Counted from the stretch's first letter, positions 26,489-35,600 are shown. The stretch is 64,000 nt of DNA from Actinoplanes subtropicus (GCF_000721705.1 NZ_JOJL01000016.1:1-64000); one strand, 5' to 3'. Numbers and translations: made by a program. The notes: generated by a model from the sequence alone, not told the origin.

Positions 26489-27805
26489 ATGTCCCTGCGC
26501 ACCCGCATCCCCGTCGCCCTGCTCGCCGCCGCGGTCGTGGCGAGCTTCTCCCCGCTTCCGGCGCACGCCACGGTCACCTCCCGCGGCGTCACCATCCCCG
26601 ATTTCTACACGCCGCCGGCGACCCTGCCGACGGCCGACGGCTCGCTGATCCGCAGCGAGCCCCTGCCGCTCGCGCTGTCCCTGCCGGGCCTTGGCTCGAC
26701 CCTGCCGGGCAAGGCGACCCGGATCATGTACAAGTCCACCGACTCGAACGGCAACCCGGTCGCGGTGACCGGCGCCTACATCGAGCCGGCCGCCTCCTGG
26801 TCCGGGCCGCGGCCGCTGGTGGTGCTCGCGCCCGGCACGATGGGCCAGGGCGACCAGTGCTCCACCTCGCTCGCCCTGCAGCGCGGCCTGATCATCGGGA
26901 CCGAGGGGAATCAGACCACCCTCTCCGTCGGCTACGAGATCCTGGCCATGTACCGCCTGCTCGCCAAGGGCATCGCCGTCGTGGAGACCGACTACGTGGG
27001 CCTCGGCACGACGGACCGGCTGCACACGTACGTCAATCGGGTTGACGAGGGTCATGCCGTGCTGGACGCGGCCCGCGCGGTCAAGGCGCTCCCGGACACG
27101 TCGCTCACCGCGAAGTCCGCGGTCGGCCTGTACGGCTACAGCCAGGGCGGCGGCGCGGTCGCCTCGGCCGCCGAACTCCAGGCGTCCTACGCCCCGGACG
27201 TCAGCCTGACGGCCACCTACGCCGGCGCCCCACCGGCCGACCTCGCCGCGGTCACCGCCGCGATCGACGGCTCCGAGCTGGTCGGCGCGCTGGCCTGGGC
27301 GGTCAACGGTTTCGCCCAGTCCGAGCCGGAGCTGGAGCCGCTGCTCGACAAGTACCTCAGCGACGCCGGCCGGGCCGCGCTCAAGGACCTGTCCACCATG
27401 TGCGTCGGCGACGCGATCCTCGGCTACCTCGACCAGCACAGCTCCTCGTGGACGACGACCGGCCAGTCGCTCGCCGACATCATCAGGTCCGAGCCCAGCC
27501 TCAAGGCGTACGTGGCCGAGCAGTTGATCGGCACGAGGAAGCCGACCGGCGTCGTCCGGGTCGCCACCGGCATCAGCGACAACCTGGTGCCGCACGCCCA
27601 GGCCCGCACGATGGCGGCCGACTGGTGCAAGCTCGGCGCCAAGGTCGTGTACGCCCCGGTCCTCCTGCCGAGCGTGGGCAGCCCGCTGCTGAACCACGTC
27701 GGGCCGCTGCTCGCCGACCAGGGCACGGCCGTGGACTGGCTCGGGCAGCGGCTGGCCGGCGTGCCGGCGATCTCCACGTGCGGGATCCTGCCGATCCAGC
27801 CGTGA
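26489..27805 (+). CDS. Secreted lipase/esterase (secretory lipase family)
   Basis: 438 residues from the ATG at 26489, with GGAGG six bases upstream. The signal peptide ends near LPAHA. The alpha/beta-hydrolase core fits the secretory lipase family known from Candida and actinobacteria: PLVVLAPGTMGQGDQCSTSL around the oxyanion region, the nucleophile elbow GLYGYSQGG with Ser218, the acid in TGISDNLVPHAQ and the His in SPLLNHVGPL. Two Cys pairs (QCSTS, STMCVG, DWCKLG, STCGIL) would suit an exported enzyme. It would hydrolyse lipid esters outside the cell. It stands alone between a membrane protein and a CYTH-type gene. Confidence 0.88.
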   Translation: MSLRTRIPVALLAAAVVASFSPLPAHATVTSRGVTIPDFYTPPATLPTADGSLIRSEPLPLALSLPGLGSTLPGKATRIMYKSTDSNGNPVAVTGAYIEPAASWSGPRPLVVLAPGTMGQGDQCSTSLALQRGLIIGTEGNQTTLSVGYEILAMYRLLAKGIAVVETDYVGLGTTDRLHTYVNRVDEGHAVLDAARAVKALPDTSLTAKSAVGLYGYSQGGGAVASAAELQASYAPDVSLTATYAGAPPADLAAVTAAIDGSELVGALAWAVNGFAQSEPELEPLLDKYLSDAGRAALKDLSTMCVGDAILGYLDQHSSSWTTTGQSLADIIRSEPSLKAYVAEQLIGTRKPTGVVRVATGISDNLVPHAQARTMAADWCKLGAKVVYAPVLLPSVGSPLLNHVGPLLADQGTAVDWLGQRLAGVPAISTCGILPIQP

Positions 27806-27900
27806 CGCGCCGATCTTTGGAGACCACCCTTAGGTTGACGTAAGGTTAACGACTGGTGTACGGGGTATGCGGCTCCGTCACGAGTCGGAGAGGCAACCGG

Positions 27901-28617
27901 GTGAAGACGGGATTCTGGCAGCCTGACCCGCTGCGGACCCTGGCACGCCAGGCCGACCAGGTCGAGCTCAAGCTGGTCGTGCCGGTCCGCGACGGCCGCT
28001 CGCTCGGCCTCGACCGGGCGACCGGCTCGGCCCGGCGCGTCTACTTCCTCGACACCCCCGCCCTCGACCTCTACCGGCGCGGCGTGATCATCCGGTTCCG
28101 GGACCGGGCGGGCCGCCGGGACGACGCCGTGGTGAAGCTCCGGCCGGTCGTGCCCGGCCGGGTGCCGCGCTGGCTGCGGCAGGCCGACCGGTTCCAGATG
28201 GAGATCGACGCGCTGCCCGGGCACGCGGTCTGCTCGGGCGCGCTGAAGGAGCGGCTCGCCCGGGGCGCCGTGGCCAAGGCGATCGCCGCGGGCCGGCCGC
28301 TGACCCGGCTGCTCTCGCCGGGCCAGCGCAAACTCCTCGATCGGTACGCGCCGGCGGTGGACCTCGGCGATCTCGTCGTCTTCGGGCCGATCGACGTACG
28401 GTGCCAGAGCGTCAAGCTGCGCGGCCTCGACCACGGCGTCCGCGCCGAACGCTGGGACTACCCGGACGGCTCGTACCTGCTGGAGCTCTCCGCCCGCTGC
28501 CCGGTGGACGAGGCCGCCGCGGTGGCCCGGCGCGTCTCCACGGCGCTGCGCGCGTACGGCGTCGCCCCGGCCGACGAGCAGTGCCTCAAGACCGACATGG
28601 CCCTGCAGGCGGCGTAG
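27901..28617 (+). CDS. CYTH-like domain protein
   Basis: 238 residues from the GTG at 27901. VELKLVVPVRDGRSLG is a partial form of the ExExK opening of CYTH phosphohydrolases; RRVYFLDTPALDLYRRGVII and RFRDRAGRRDDAVVKLRPV match the next two strands with their Arg and Lys residues lining the triphosphate tunnel. The C-terminal strands (GSYLLELSARC) and a Lys near the end (QCLKTDMAL) follow the fold. CYTH enzymes act on triphosphates or inorganic polyphosphate using metal. The first Glu of ExExK is not conserved, so activity is uncertain. Promoter and partner genes are unclear. Confidence 0.72.
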   Translation: MKTGFWQPDPLRTLARQADQVELKLVVPVRDGRSLGLDRATGSARRVYFLDTPALDLYRRGVIIRFRDRAGRRDDAVVKLRPVVPGRVPRWLRQADRFQMEIDALPGHAVCSGALKERLARGAVAKAIAAGRPLTRLLSPGQRKLLDRYAPAVDLGDLVVFGPIDVRCQSVKLRGLDHGVRAERWDYPDGSYLLELSARCPVDEAAAVARRVSTALRAYGVAPADEQCLKTDMALQAA

Positions 28618-28623
28618 CGCTCG

Positions 28624-29241
28624 TCAGCGGTCGGCGAGCCGGTCGGTCAGGCGCTGGGCGGCCTGGGTGCCGGAGACCAGTCCCTCGTGGATCACGGTGA
28701 GGTCCTCGACGGCGCAGGCCGGCGGGGTGTGCTCGACCGCGTCGGCCAGCGCCGGGTACCGGCGCGCCCAGGCGGTCAGCGTCTCGCCCAGCTCGGCCTC
28801 CGCCTCGTCCGCCGGCAGCAGCGCCAGCCTGGGCAGCAGCCGTTGCCGGTACGGCCAGAACGACCACACCTTCGTCTCGTCGATGAGCTGCTCGACCGGG
28901 TCGGACCGCAGGTAGCGCAGCGCGATCTGGATCGAGTCGCAGCCGCCGTCGTTGATCAGCTCGTCGACCATCCGGTGCCGCGCGTGCGAGCCGGCGACCT
29001 CGTAGAACGTGCTGCGGCAGCCCTTGGGGCCGGCCGCGGTGACGATGCTGCGCCAGTTCAGCGGCGCGCCGGTCGGGGCCGCGAGCACGTCGGCGGCGGC
29101 CCGGTAGTAGATCAGTTTGGTCTGCCAGTGGTTGCGGCGCGGCGACGTGTTCTCGGAGAGCCGCCTCATCCATCCAGCCACGACGGTGTGCTGGAAGCGT
29201 TCCGAAGCAGTCGGTGCGGTCGGTGCCGTCGTCATCGCCAT
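28624..29241 (-). CDS. Unidentified soluble protein with HTH-like N-terminal half
   Basis: About 205 residues from the ATG at 29241; the ATG at 29235 is equally possible, with AGGG upstream. The segment LNWRSIVTAAGPKGCRSTFY, EVAGSHARHRMVDEL looks like a helix-turn-helix, as in TetR-type regulators (AAGVSRSTFYxHF). The remainder is helical and hydrophilic without a recognised ligand domain. It may be a small regulator. It converges with the CYTH gene (7 bp between stops) and lies downstream of the FAD gene in the same direction. Confidence 0.55.
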   Translation of the reverse strand: MAMTTAPTAPTASERFQHTVVAGWMRRLSENTSPRRNHWQTKLIYYRAAADVLAAPTGAPLNWRSIVTAAGPKGCRSTFYEVAGSHARHRMVDELINDGGCDSIQIALRYLRSDPVEQLIDETKVWSFWPYRQRLLPRLALLPADEAEAELGETLTAWARRYPALADAVEHTPPACAVEDLTVIHEGLVSGTQAAQRLTDRLADR

Positions 29242-29303
29242 CCCTAACGTTTGTCCCCTTTGGTGCCCTGACAGAGCGTGTCTGGACGGTGGCATCCCGC
29301 GCA

Positions 29304-29990
29304 TCACGTGTTCACGTGGTCCTGGGTTGGATGTCCCGACGCGGGGCCGCCGAGCGCGCGTATCAGCGCCTCCCGTTCGAGCACCGCGCACGGCCGCCGC
29401 TCGCCCTCGTAGCTGTCCAGCAGTCCGATCTCGCCGCGGCCGGTCAGCACGGCCGCCAGCTTCGCGCCCAGGTCGGCCGCGTCCCGCACGGAGAGCTCGG
29501 CCGAGCGCGACGGCGGGTGGAAGCGGTGCGCCGACTCACCGACCAGGAAGGACGTACCCCTTCGGTAGGTGCGGGCGATGCCCAGCGCCCCGTCCCACGG
29601 CGTCGCCTCGAGGAGCCGGGAAACGTCGACCGGCAGCGCGTCCTCGAGAACAACATCAAGGCTTCGGCGTACGGTGCTCTGCCCGCCGTCGCAGCCCGCC
29701 AGATACTCCGCCTCGACGACGTGCCGGGCGCGCGTCCCCCGGTCGATCACGGTCGCCACCGTGCGGTCCGCCTCCAGCCGCAGGCCGGTGAAGGTCCAGC
29801 CCTCCCGCAGGTCGATCAGCGGATGGTCGCGCGCGGCGGCGCGCAGCACGGCCAGCTCGGGGCGCCCCGGCGGGCGGGAGGCCCGCTCCAGCAGCACGCA
29901 CGGCACGCCGTTACGGGCCAGCTCCAGGGCCAGCACACAGCCGGACTGGCCGGCCCCGACCACGAGCACCCGCGTACGAAAATCCGGCAT
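29304..29990 (-). CDS. Shortened FAD-dependent monooxygenase-like protein
   Basis: 228 residues against about 400-550 for PHBH-type aromatic hydroxylases. The dinucleotide motif VLVVGAGQSGCVLALELAR is intact at residues 8-26. The DG motif appears as LAGCDGGQSTVRRSL and the GD motif as FLVGESAHRFHPPSRS, with Glu replacing the usual Asp. The family's C-terminal helix (LLDSYEGERRPCAVLERE) is there too. Most of the substrate-binding region between these is missing, yet the frame has stayed open. Either several in-frame deletions have left a non-functional relic, or it is a minimal flavin-binding protein. It lies 36 bp downstream of the large LuxR regulator, in the same direction. Confidence 0.65.
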   Translation of the reverse strand: MPDFRTRVLVVGAGQSGCVLALELARNGVPCVLLERASRPPGRPELAVLRAAARDHPLIDLREGWTFTGLRLEADRTVATVIDRGTRARHVVEAEYLAGCDGGQSTVRRSLDVVLEDALPVDVSRLLEATPWDGALGIARTYRRGTSFLVGESAHRFHPPSRSAELSVRDAADLGAKLAAVLTGRGEIGLLDSYEGERRPCAVLEREALIRALGGPASGHPTQDHVNT

Positions 29991-30026
29991 GACGCCATGC
30001 TCGGGCGGCGCGGGCCGCTCGCGGTA

Positions 30027-32819
30027 TCACGTGACTCCGGGATTGTGGTGACACTCCCGGGCGACCACCGCGGCCAGCTCGACCCGGCTGTGCAGATCCA
30101 GCTTCATGAAGATCTTGCGGAGGTGGCTGTCCACTGTGTGCGGGGACAGGTGCAGCTGACGGCCCACCCCGATGTTGGTCAGGCCCTGCCCGACCAGCAT
30201 CGCGACCGCCCGCTCGGCCCGGGACAGCTGCGGCAGGCAGGGCGCGGTCTCGTCGACCGGGGCCGGGGCGGGCGCCATGCCGCGCCAGGCGCCGAGGCCC
30301 TCCTGCAGCTGCCGGATCGCGCCGTGCGCCCCGGCCGCGGTGAGCAACCGCATCGCCTCGTCGTACCACGCCCGTACGGTCGAACGATCGGTTTGGTCGC
30401 GGCCCAGCAGCGCCGAATCCTCCAGCGCCGAGGCCAGCGCGAGCGGGCGGCCGGCCCGGCGGAACTCGGCCACCGCGGTGCACAGCTGCCGCGGGTCCCG
30501 ATACAGGATCCCGGCGGCGTGCGCGGCCGCGCCGGCCGCCGCGTGCAGGCCCGGATTGCGCTGGGCCAGCCGGGCGGTCGCCTCGACCACCGCGGCGGCC
30601 TTGTGCTGGGCGCCGACCTGCACGGCCAGCCCGACCAGCGTGGCGGCGGCCCGCGGCTCCTGCACGATCAAAGTCGGCCGCTCGTACACCGGGCTGAGCA
30701 GCTCGAAGGCGTCGCCCAGCGCGCCCTCGGCGATCAGCAGCCGGGCTCGCGGCCACTCGACGTCCTCCGGCGGCGCGGTGATCCCGCCGGCGAGCAGCTC
30801 GGTCATCCGGCCGACGCACCAGCGCGCCTGGTCGAGGTCGCCGCGCAGCACGGCCAGCTTGGCCTGGATGCCGAGCAAAGGCACGGTCAGCGCGTACGCG
30901 GTGACCTGCTCCGAAATGGCCACCCCGGCGTCCGCCTCGGCCACCGCCTCGTCCAGCCGGCCGCGCACGGTCAGCAGCGCGGCCGAGAAGTAGTGCAGCA
31001 GCGGGCGGGCCCAGCCGGTGCCCAGGCCCTCGGCCTCCCGGCGGCCGCGGCGCAGCGTCCGTTCCGCCTCGTCGAAGCGGTCCAGCGAGGTCAGCGCGTT
31101 GGCCAGCCAGATCCGCGGATGCCGGTGCAGCGCCGCGCCGCCGGCCGTGTCGGCCAGGTCGGTGGCGGCGGCCGCGTGCGTGAACGCGTCGGTGATCCGG
31201 CCTTCGGCCTGCGCGACCAGGCTGCGCGCGGTGAGCCCGAAGACGGCCGCGCCGGGGTCGTGCACGCGGCCGATCCGATCCGCTTCCGCGCCGGAGGTGT
31301 CGGCGGCCGGGTAGTCGTCCAGATAGAACGTGGCGTGCGCGCGGATCGCGTGCAGCCGGGCCTGGGTGGTCATCGCCACGGCGGGTTCGCTCAGGCCGTC
31401 GTCGGCGTACTCGGCGGCCTTGGCGTTCTGGCCAGCGTGCTTGGACGCCTCGGCCAGGCCGAGCTGCAGCGCCGTGCGGGTCTCCGGGGCGAGGCCGTTG
31501 CGCAGCGCCTCCTCGCCCAGCTCCTGGGCCAGCGAGACGCGGGCGGCCGAGGCGAGCAGGCCGACCGCCTCGGCCACCATCGCGGGCCGGGCCGGATCGT
31601 GCTCGCCGACCGCGTGCAGCGCCTGCAGCATCAGGTCGGCCGCGGCGCCCGGGGCGGTGAGCGCGACCGAGGCGGCGGTGTCGCGGAGCATGTCCACTGC
31701 TGCGCGGGTGCCGGCCGGGCCCGTACGCAAGAGGTGTTCGGCGATCTCGGCGGGTGGGAGGCCCTGCTCGCGGGCCATCGTGGCGGCCTCCTGATGCAGG
31801 TGGCGGGCCACCGAACCGGACAGTGTGCTGCGCACCGCCTGGTGCACGAGGTCGTGCTGGAAGACCAGGCCGTCCTGGTCCTCGACCAGCAGGCCGGCGG
31901 CGGTGACCTGGTCGATCGCGTCGAACAGGGCGACCGGCTCGCGGCCCATCAGCCGGGCCGCGTTCTCGATGGTGAACGGCCGGTCCAGCACCGAGGTCGC
32001 GCGCAGCAGCCACTGAGCCTCCGGCGGGAGGGAGCCCATGATCTCGCGTACGGTCGCGACGAAGCTCGACGGCAGGTCCTCGCCGACCACTGTCGCGATC
32101 CCGTCGGCGACCATGATCTGATCGGTGCTGAGCAGGGCGGACAGCAGCTTCTCCAGGCGCAGCGGGTGCCCGCCGCAGCCGGCCGCCAGGGCCAGCACGG
32201 TGTCGTCCACCTCGGCGCCGAGCACGTCCGCGCACAGCTGGGCGGTGGCCGCGTCGTCGAGCACGTCCAGGTGGATCGTGGTCGCCCGCTCGGCCAGCCA
32301 GTCCAGGGTCTGCCGGCCCGGGGCGTCGAGTTCGGCCGGCTGCGACCGGCCGGCCAGCAGCCAGCGAACCGGCGAAGAAGCAAGAGCAGGGACCAATTCC
32401 CGTACGGCGAGGGCACTGAGCTCGTCCATCCAGTGCGCGTCGTCGATCACCACCAGCAGCGGCTGCCGGTTCGAGTACCGCTCCAGGCAGTCCCGCAGCC
32501 GGTCGATCTTCGCGTAGTTGCCCCCCGACGCGTCCGGATCGGACAGCCAGCCGAACTCGCTGGCCGGCGGGCTGCACGCACGCAACGCCCCGGCCAGCGT
32601 GACCAGCGGCGCGGTGTGGTCGTGCCGGAACGCCTCTCGGGCGGCGACCGCGATGTCCCGCTCGTCCGCGTAGTCGCCGGCCGCGCGCAACAGCCGCGAC
32701 TTGCCGATACCCGGCGGTCCGGTGACGACGAGGCAGCCCCCTGCCCCGGCGTCGGTGTCCTGCAAAGCCTTACGGATGACCGCGAGCTCCCGATCGCGGC
32801 CGACGATATGGTCTCTCAC
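30027..32819 (-). CDS. Large LuxR-family ATP-dependent regulator (LAL/MalT-like)
   Basis: 930 residues, normal for the LAL class. N-terminal ATPase: VGRDRELAVI, Walker A GPPGIGKS at 34-41, Walker B LLVVIDDAHWMDELSA near 117-132. The middle 500 residues are TPR-like helical repeats (AALVTLAG, EAERTLRRGRREAEGL and similar). The C-terminal HTH is LSRAERAVAMLVGQGLTNIG, VGRQLHLSPHTVDSHLRKIF, MKLDLHSRVELAAV. Such proteins activate carbon-use or secondary-metabolism genes on binding an inducer and ATP. No biosynthetic cluster is adjacent; the nearest co-directional gene is the shortened FAD protein. Confidence 0.93.
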   Translation of the reverse strand: MRDHIVGRDRELAVIRKALQDTDAGAGGCLVVTGPPGIGKSRLLRAAGDYADERDIAVAAREAFRHDHTAPLVTLAGALRACSPPASEFGWLSDPDASGGNYAKIDRLRDCLERYSNRQPLLVVIDDAHWMDELSALAVRELVPALASSPVRWLLAGRSQPAELDAPGRQTLDWLAERATTIHLDVLDDAATAQLCADVLGAEVDDTVLALAAGCGGHPLRLEKLLSALLSTDQIMVADGIATVVGEDLPSSFVATVREIMGSLPPEAQWLLRATSVLDRPFTIENAARLMGREPVALFDAIDQVTAAGLLVEDQDGLVFQHDLVHQAVRSTLSGSVARHLHQEAATMAREQGLPPAEIAEHLLRTGPAGTRAAVDMLRDTAASVALTAPGAAADLMLQALHAVGEHDPARPAMVAEAVGLLASAARVSLAQELGEEALRNGLAPETRTALQLGLAEASKHAGQNAKAAEYADDGLSEPAVAMTTQARLHAIRAHATFYLDDYPAADTSGAEADRIGRVHDPGAAVFGLTARSLVAQAEGRITDAFTHAAAATDLADTAGGAALHRHPRIWLANALTSLDRFDEAERTLRRGRREAEGLGTGWARPLLHYFSAALLTVRGRLDEAVAEADAGVAISEQVTAYALTVPLLGIQAKLAVLRGDLDQARWCVGRMTELLAGGITAPPEDVEWPRARLLIAEGALGDAFELLSPVYERPTLIVQEPRAAATLVGLAVQVGAQHKAAAVVEATARLAQRNPGLHAAAGAAAHAAGILYRDPRQLCTAVAEFRRAGRPLALASALEDSALLGRDQTDRSTVRAWYDEAMRLLTAAGAHGAIRQLQEGLGAWRGMAPAPAPVDETAPCLPQLSRAERAVAMLVGQGLTNIGVGRQLHLSPHTVDSHLRKIFMKLDLHSRVELAAVVARECHHNPGVT

Positions 32820-32896
32820 CCGCGCTCCACCGTCCCTCTCACAAGACGGGCCGTGATCCGCCGGCCGTGGCCGCCGGAGGTGATCAAATTAAGACT

Positions 32897-32976
32897 GAGG
32901 GTTATTCACGACCTACCTCGAGTTGCAGGTTTGCCGCAGCTCATGCAAGTGGCCTTGGCCGTCGTGAATAATCCTC
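32897..32976. repeat. Imperfect 16-bp inverted repeat, hairpin or mini-element
   Basis: GAGGGTTATTCACGAC at 32897-32912 pairs with GTCGTGAATAATCCTC at 32961-32976 (15 of 16), separated by 48 bp. The arms are AT-rich for this genome. They could be the ends of a tiny non-autonomous element or a regulatory hairpin; no transposase is inside and no target duplication is evident. Confidence 0.5.
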
Positions 32977-33528
32977 ATTGTTCCGGGCTCCGCCCGACCG
33001 CCGTTACGGCATGGTTTTCAACCGGTTGACCATTGAGTACGGAACGTGTCGGTGCGACACCCTGCCGTACTCGGCGGCCGGAGTCCAATCGATCAATGGA
33101 TGGCGATGCCTTCGGTTTGTGTGCTTGGCTGTCTCGTTAGTACAACCGAGTTACCGGGCCGGGCGTTATCGGTTGCCCGGCACTTGGCATCGAGCAGCCT
33201 CAGCGCACGGGCCTTGCAGCGGCGTGCCGTCCATGCATGCGCAGATGGCCTCGGGGGACAAGCCCGTCCAACGCGCGAAGCGCCACCGGCGGCCACTTCC
33301 ATGTCCCCTTCCAGGCACCCGATCACAGCCGGCGGCCGATACCCCGAACCGGCACCGGCCCGACCATGGCGCCGTCACCAGCCGGATAAGCGGACCCGGA
33401 TCCGTGCCCCGCGCGAGCCGATGGGCGCGAGGTTTGATCCACGGCAGCCGCGACCTCGGCCACGGTCAGCTACACCTCCGCGGTGGTGCGGTCGGCCATC
33501 GGAGGAGGGTAGTGCCTGCTGGCGGACG

Positions 33529-33651
33529 TCAGGCGGTGGCCTTGACGGCCCGCAGCGCCTCGCGGAACTCCTCGGCACCGGGCTCGCCCGGGTACCGGTC
33601 GTGCAGCTCGTTGTCCAACCCACCCCGACCATCAGTAGCTGTGGTAGGCAC
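33529..33651 (-). pseudogene. Short C-terminal relic of a lost gene
   Basis: A 40-codon frame from a GTG, with a TAG just upstream. The last thirty codons (LDNELHDRYPGEPGAEEFRE, then ALRAVKATA) have strong third-position GC bias and helical acidic character, while the first ten do not. I read it as the tail of a gene whose front was deleted near 33618. The family is unknown. Confidence 0.35.
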
Positions 33652-33762
33652 TTCCGGCGGCTACCGACGACGTATCGGCCGTAGCGCCCACCCGCGCCGG
33701 CGATGCATTTGAGCGGATCAACGGTAGATCGTGGACAGTCGGTCGGGTATCGAGCGCAAGTG

Positions 33763-33874
33763 GGCAGCTCAGCCCGGAAGCGGCGGCAAAGGCGCAACCA
33801 ACGACGGCGCCGGCCGGGAAGGTGGGGGCTCGTGCTCGCCTCGTACTTTCGCAGGGTTTTGATCTTTGGGAAGT
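33763..33874 (+). repeat. 112-bp inverted repeat, left copy
   Basis: This copy and the reverse complement of 35604-35715 have equal length, with eight mismatches counted (about 93 percent). The first 60 bases, beginning GGCAGCTCAGCCCGG, are identical. The inner end carries ACTTTCGCAGGGTTTTGATC and CTTTGGGAAGT, near copies of the CTTTCGGAAG motif in the right copy. Together the copies enclose the serine hydrolase gene and the decayed esterase. Confidence 0.85.
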
Positions 33875-33928
33875 AGGGGCGCGAAGCGGCTCCCGGGCGA
33901 TGCCGGGAGCCAACTTCCAGCGACCTTC

Positions 33929-35056
33929 TCAGCTGCAGAGGGCGGTGTCGACCACGTGGAGGACGTCGTTCGCTTTCTGCTCGGTGTCGGGCAGCGAGGT
34001 GATGGCGACCGTCGCGGCGCGGCCGTCGGCGGTGACCTCGGTGCGGGTCTCGTAGCCGGGGATGTCGCCGCCGTGGCCCCAGGCGACGCCGCCGCAGCTC
34101 AGGGGGGAGCTGATCAGGCCCAGGCCGTAGCGGGCGCCGGGCCAGAGGTCGGCGGGCACCGTGGTGCGCATCTCGGCGAGTTGGGCCGCGGGCAGCAGCT
34201 TGCCGGCGATCAGCTCGGCGAAGAACTTGTTCAGGTCGGAGGGGGTCGACACCATTTCGCCGGCGGCCCAGGCCCAGGACGGGTCGAGGACGGTGATGTC
34301 GAACGGCGCGCCGTTCGCGTCGGGGGTGTAGCCGTGCGGGTGCCGCTCGCGGATGCCGAACTCGCCGTTGCCCGGGAAGTAGGTGTCCCGCAGGCCGGCC
34401 TTGCGGATCACCCGGTCGGTGATCTGCTGGGCGAGCGGCCGGCCGGTGACCTTCTCGATGATCAGCCCGGCGACGATGTAGTTGGTGTTGCTGTACTCCC
34501 ACTTCGTGCCGGGTGCGAAGTCGGCCGGATGGGCCAGGGCGACGTCGACCAGGTCCTGCGGCTGGAAGTGGCGGAAGCGCAGCGAGAGGTCGTCCACGCC
34601 GAGGAACTCGGTGTAGTTCGGCAGACCGCTGGTGTGCTGCAGCAGCTGCCGTACGGTGATCCGCCGCCCGTCGATGCCGTCGCCGCGCAGCAGGCCGGGC
34701 AGGTACGTGTCGACCGGCGCGTCCAGCCGCACCCGGTGCTCGGCGACCAGCTGCAGCATCACCACGGCGACGAAGGTCTTGGTGTTGCTGCCGATCCGGA
34801 CCTGGCCGTCGACGGGGACCGGGCGGTTGGTGCCGAGCACGGCGACTCCGGCGGTCGGCTGGCGGATCCGGCCCCGGCGGTCGGTCACCGAGGCGAGCGC
34901 GCCGGGGAACCCGTCGGTGTCGACCAGCGCGGTCAACTCGGTGCGGACCGGATCGTGCGTCGGCAGGGCGGCGGTCGCCGCGACCGCCGGCTGGGCGACT
35001 GCGGCGGTCAACAGGGCGGCGGCTACGGCGGTGGCGAGCGCCTTGCGAGTGAGCAT
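33929..35056 (-). CDS. Secreted serine hydrolase, class C beta-lactamase/D-Ala-D-Ala carboxypeptidase family
   Basis: 375 residues. The signal peptide ends AQPAVAATAA. The catalytic SxxK is Ser90-Asn-Thr-Lys93 in RIGSNTKTFVAVVM; the YxN motif is Tyr188-Ser-Asn190 in WEYSNTNY; the third motif is GHGGDIPG near residue 325, with HGG in place of KTG as in many esterases and D-aminopeptidases. LLQHTSGLPNY is the usual family landmark. It cuts D-Ala peptides or ester bonds outside the cell. The gene sits inside a pair of 112-bp inverted repeats, suggesting it was moved or may be invertible. A good GGAG ribosome site precedes the ATG. Confidence 0.92.
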   Translation of the reverse strand: MLTRKALATAVAAALLTAAVAQPAVAATAALPTHDPVRTELTALVDTDGFPGALASVTDRRGRIRQPTAGVAVLGTNRPVPVDGQVRIGSNTKTFVAVVMLQLVAEHRVRLDAPVDTYLPGLLRGDGIDGRRITVRQLLQHTSGLPNYTEFLGVDDLSLRFRHFQPQDLVDVALAHPADFAPGTKWEYSNTNYIVAGLIIEKVTGRPLAQQITDRVIRKAGLRDTYFPGNGEFGIRERHPHGYTPDANGAPFDITVLDPSWAWAAGEMVSTPSDLNKFFAELIAGKLLPAAQLAEMRTTVPADLWPGARYGLGLISSPLSCGGVAWGHGGDIPGYETRTEVTADGRAATVAITSLPDTEQKANDVLHVVDTALCS

Positions 35057-35168
35057 CGAAAAGCTCCTTTTAGGAATCGATCAACGACTCTTTTGATGCT
35101 TCTCGATGGCGGTGCCCGTTCCGATCCCGGCAACCCGACAAAACGGGGTAGGGGTAGCCCCACCCCGA

Positions 35169-35600
35169 TCACGTGCCACAGGTCGGGACCATGGCCCTAC
35201 TGTTGCCGGTCGCCTGGAAGCCGAACTCGGTGTAGCCACCGGCCGGGACCTGCCCGTTGTAGGCGACGTTGCTGAACTGGACCGCGCCGCTGTTGCCGCT
35301 TCGGTCGGCGTTCCAGGCGTTGGTGATCGTCGCGCCGGTCGGCGCGCGGCGCGATCATGCCGACCACCTCGTGCGTGTCCACCGGCAGCCGGGTCGGCGC
35401 GCCGGTGAACGAGCCGAACGCGTCGCCGAGCGACGGCTGCTCCCCGTAGACGAACTTCTCGGACAGCTTCTTGATCTCCTCCCGCCGACAGGTCCAGTCG
35501 GCGGGGCTGGCGGTCCGGGTGCCGTCCAGCTTCTTGAACGGATCGGGCAGCTTGGCGTTAGCGGGCAGCGCGCCGGCGTCCGGGAGTGGCGGCACGGCCC
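35169..35600 (-). pseudogene. Internally deleted CE15 glucuronoyl esterase fused to CBM2 tail
   Basis: The reverse strand opens with LPANAKLPDPFKKLDGTRT and DWTCRREEIKKLSEKFVYGE, the start of CE15 glucuronoyl methylesterases. Coding then jumps to RLPVDTHEVVGMIAPR, which belongs near the esterase C terminus; the catalytic Ser region is gone. After a frameshift near 35345 comes NAWNADRSGNSGAVQFSNVA, YNGQVPAGGYTEFGFQATGN and a final VPTCGT stop, the end of a CBM2 cellulose-binding module. The original enzyme would have cut lignin-glucuronoxylan esters. It is now a relic with a large internal deletion, adjoining the right 112-bp repeat, which supplies its promoter region. Confidence 0.78.

Larger units (their letters stand above)
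32820..33762. other. 940-bp gene-poor region with decayed fragments
   Basis: No intact gene of normal length was recognised. It holds the inverted repeat at 32897-32976, about 400 bp without coding signal, and small reverse-strand coding relics between 33400 and 33651 (see separate entry). A short AVAEVAAAV-like helix frame near 33470 on the reverse strand is interrupted by stops. The region looks like a site of past insertion and deletion. Confidence 0.5.

Noticed and set aside
23768..27697. A 1309-codon open frame on the reverse strand, antisense to the STAND-like, membrane and lipase genes
   Set aside because: It is rich in Arg, Gly, Ala and Pro with no domain, and it is the mirror of three well-supported genes in GC-rich DNA. 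Such antisense frames are expected here.
29214..33029. A 1271-codon open frame on the forward strand, antisense to the LuxR regulator
   Set aside because: Same composition artefact. The LuxR protein has complete Walker and HTH motifs on the other strand.
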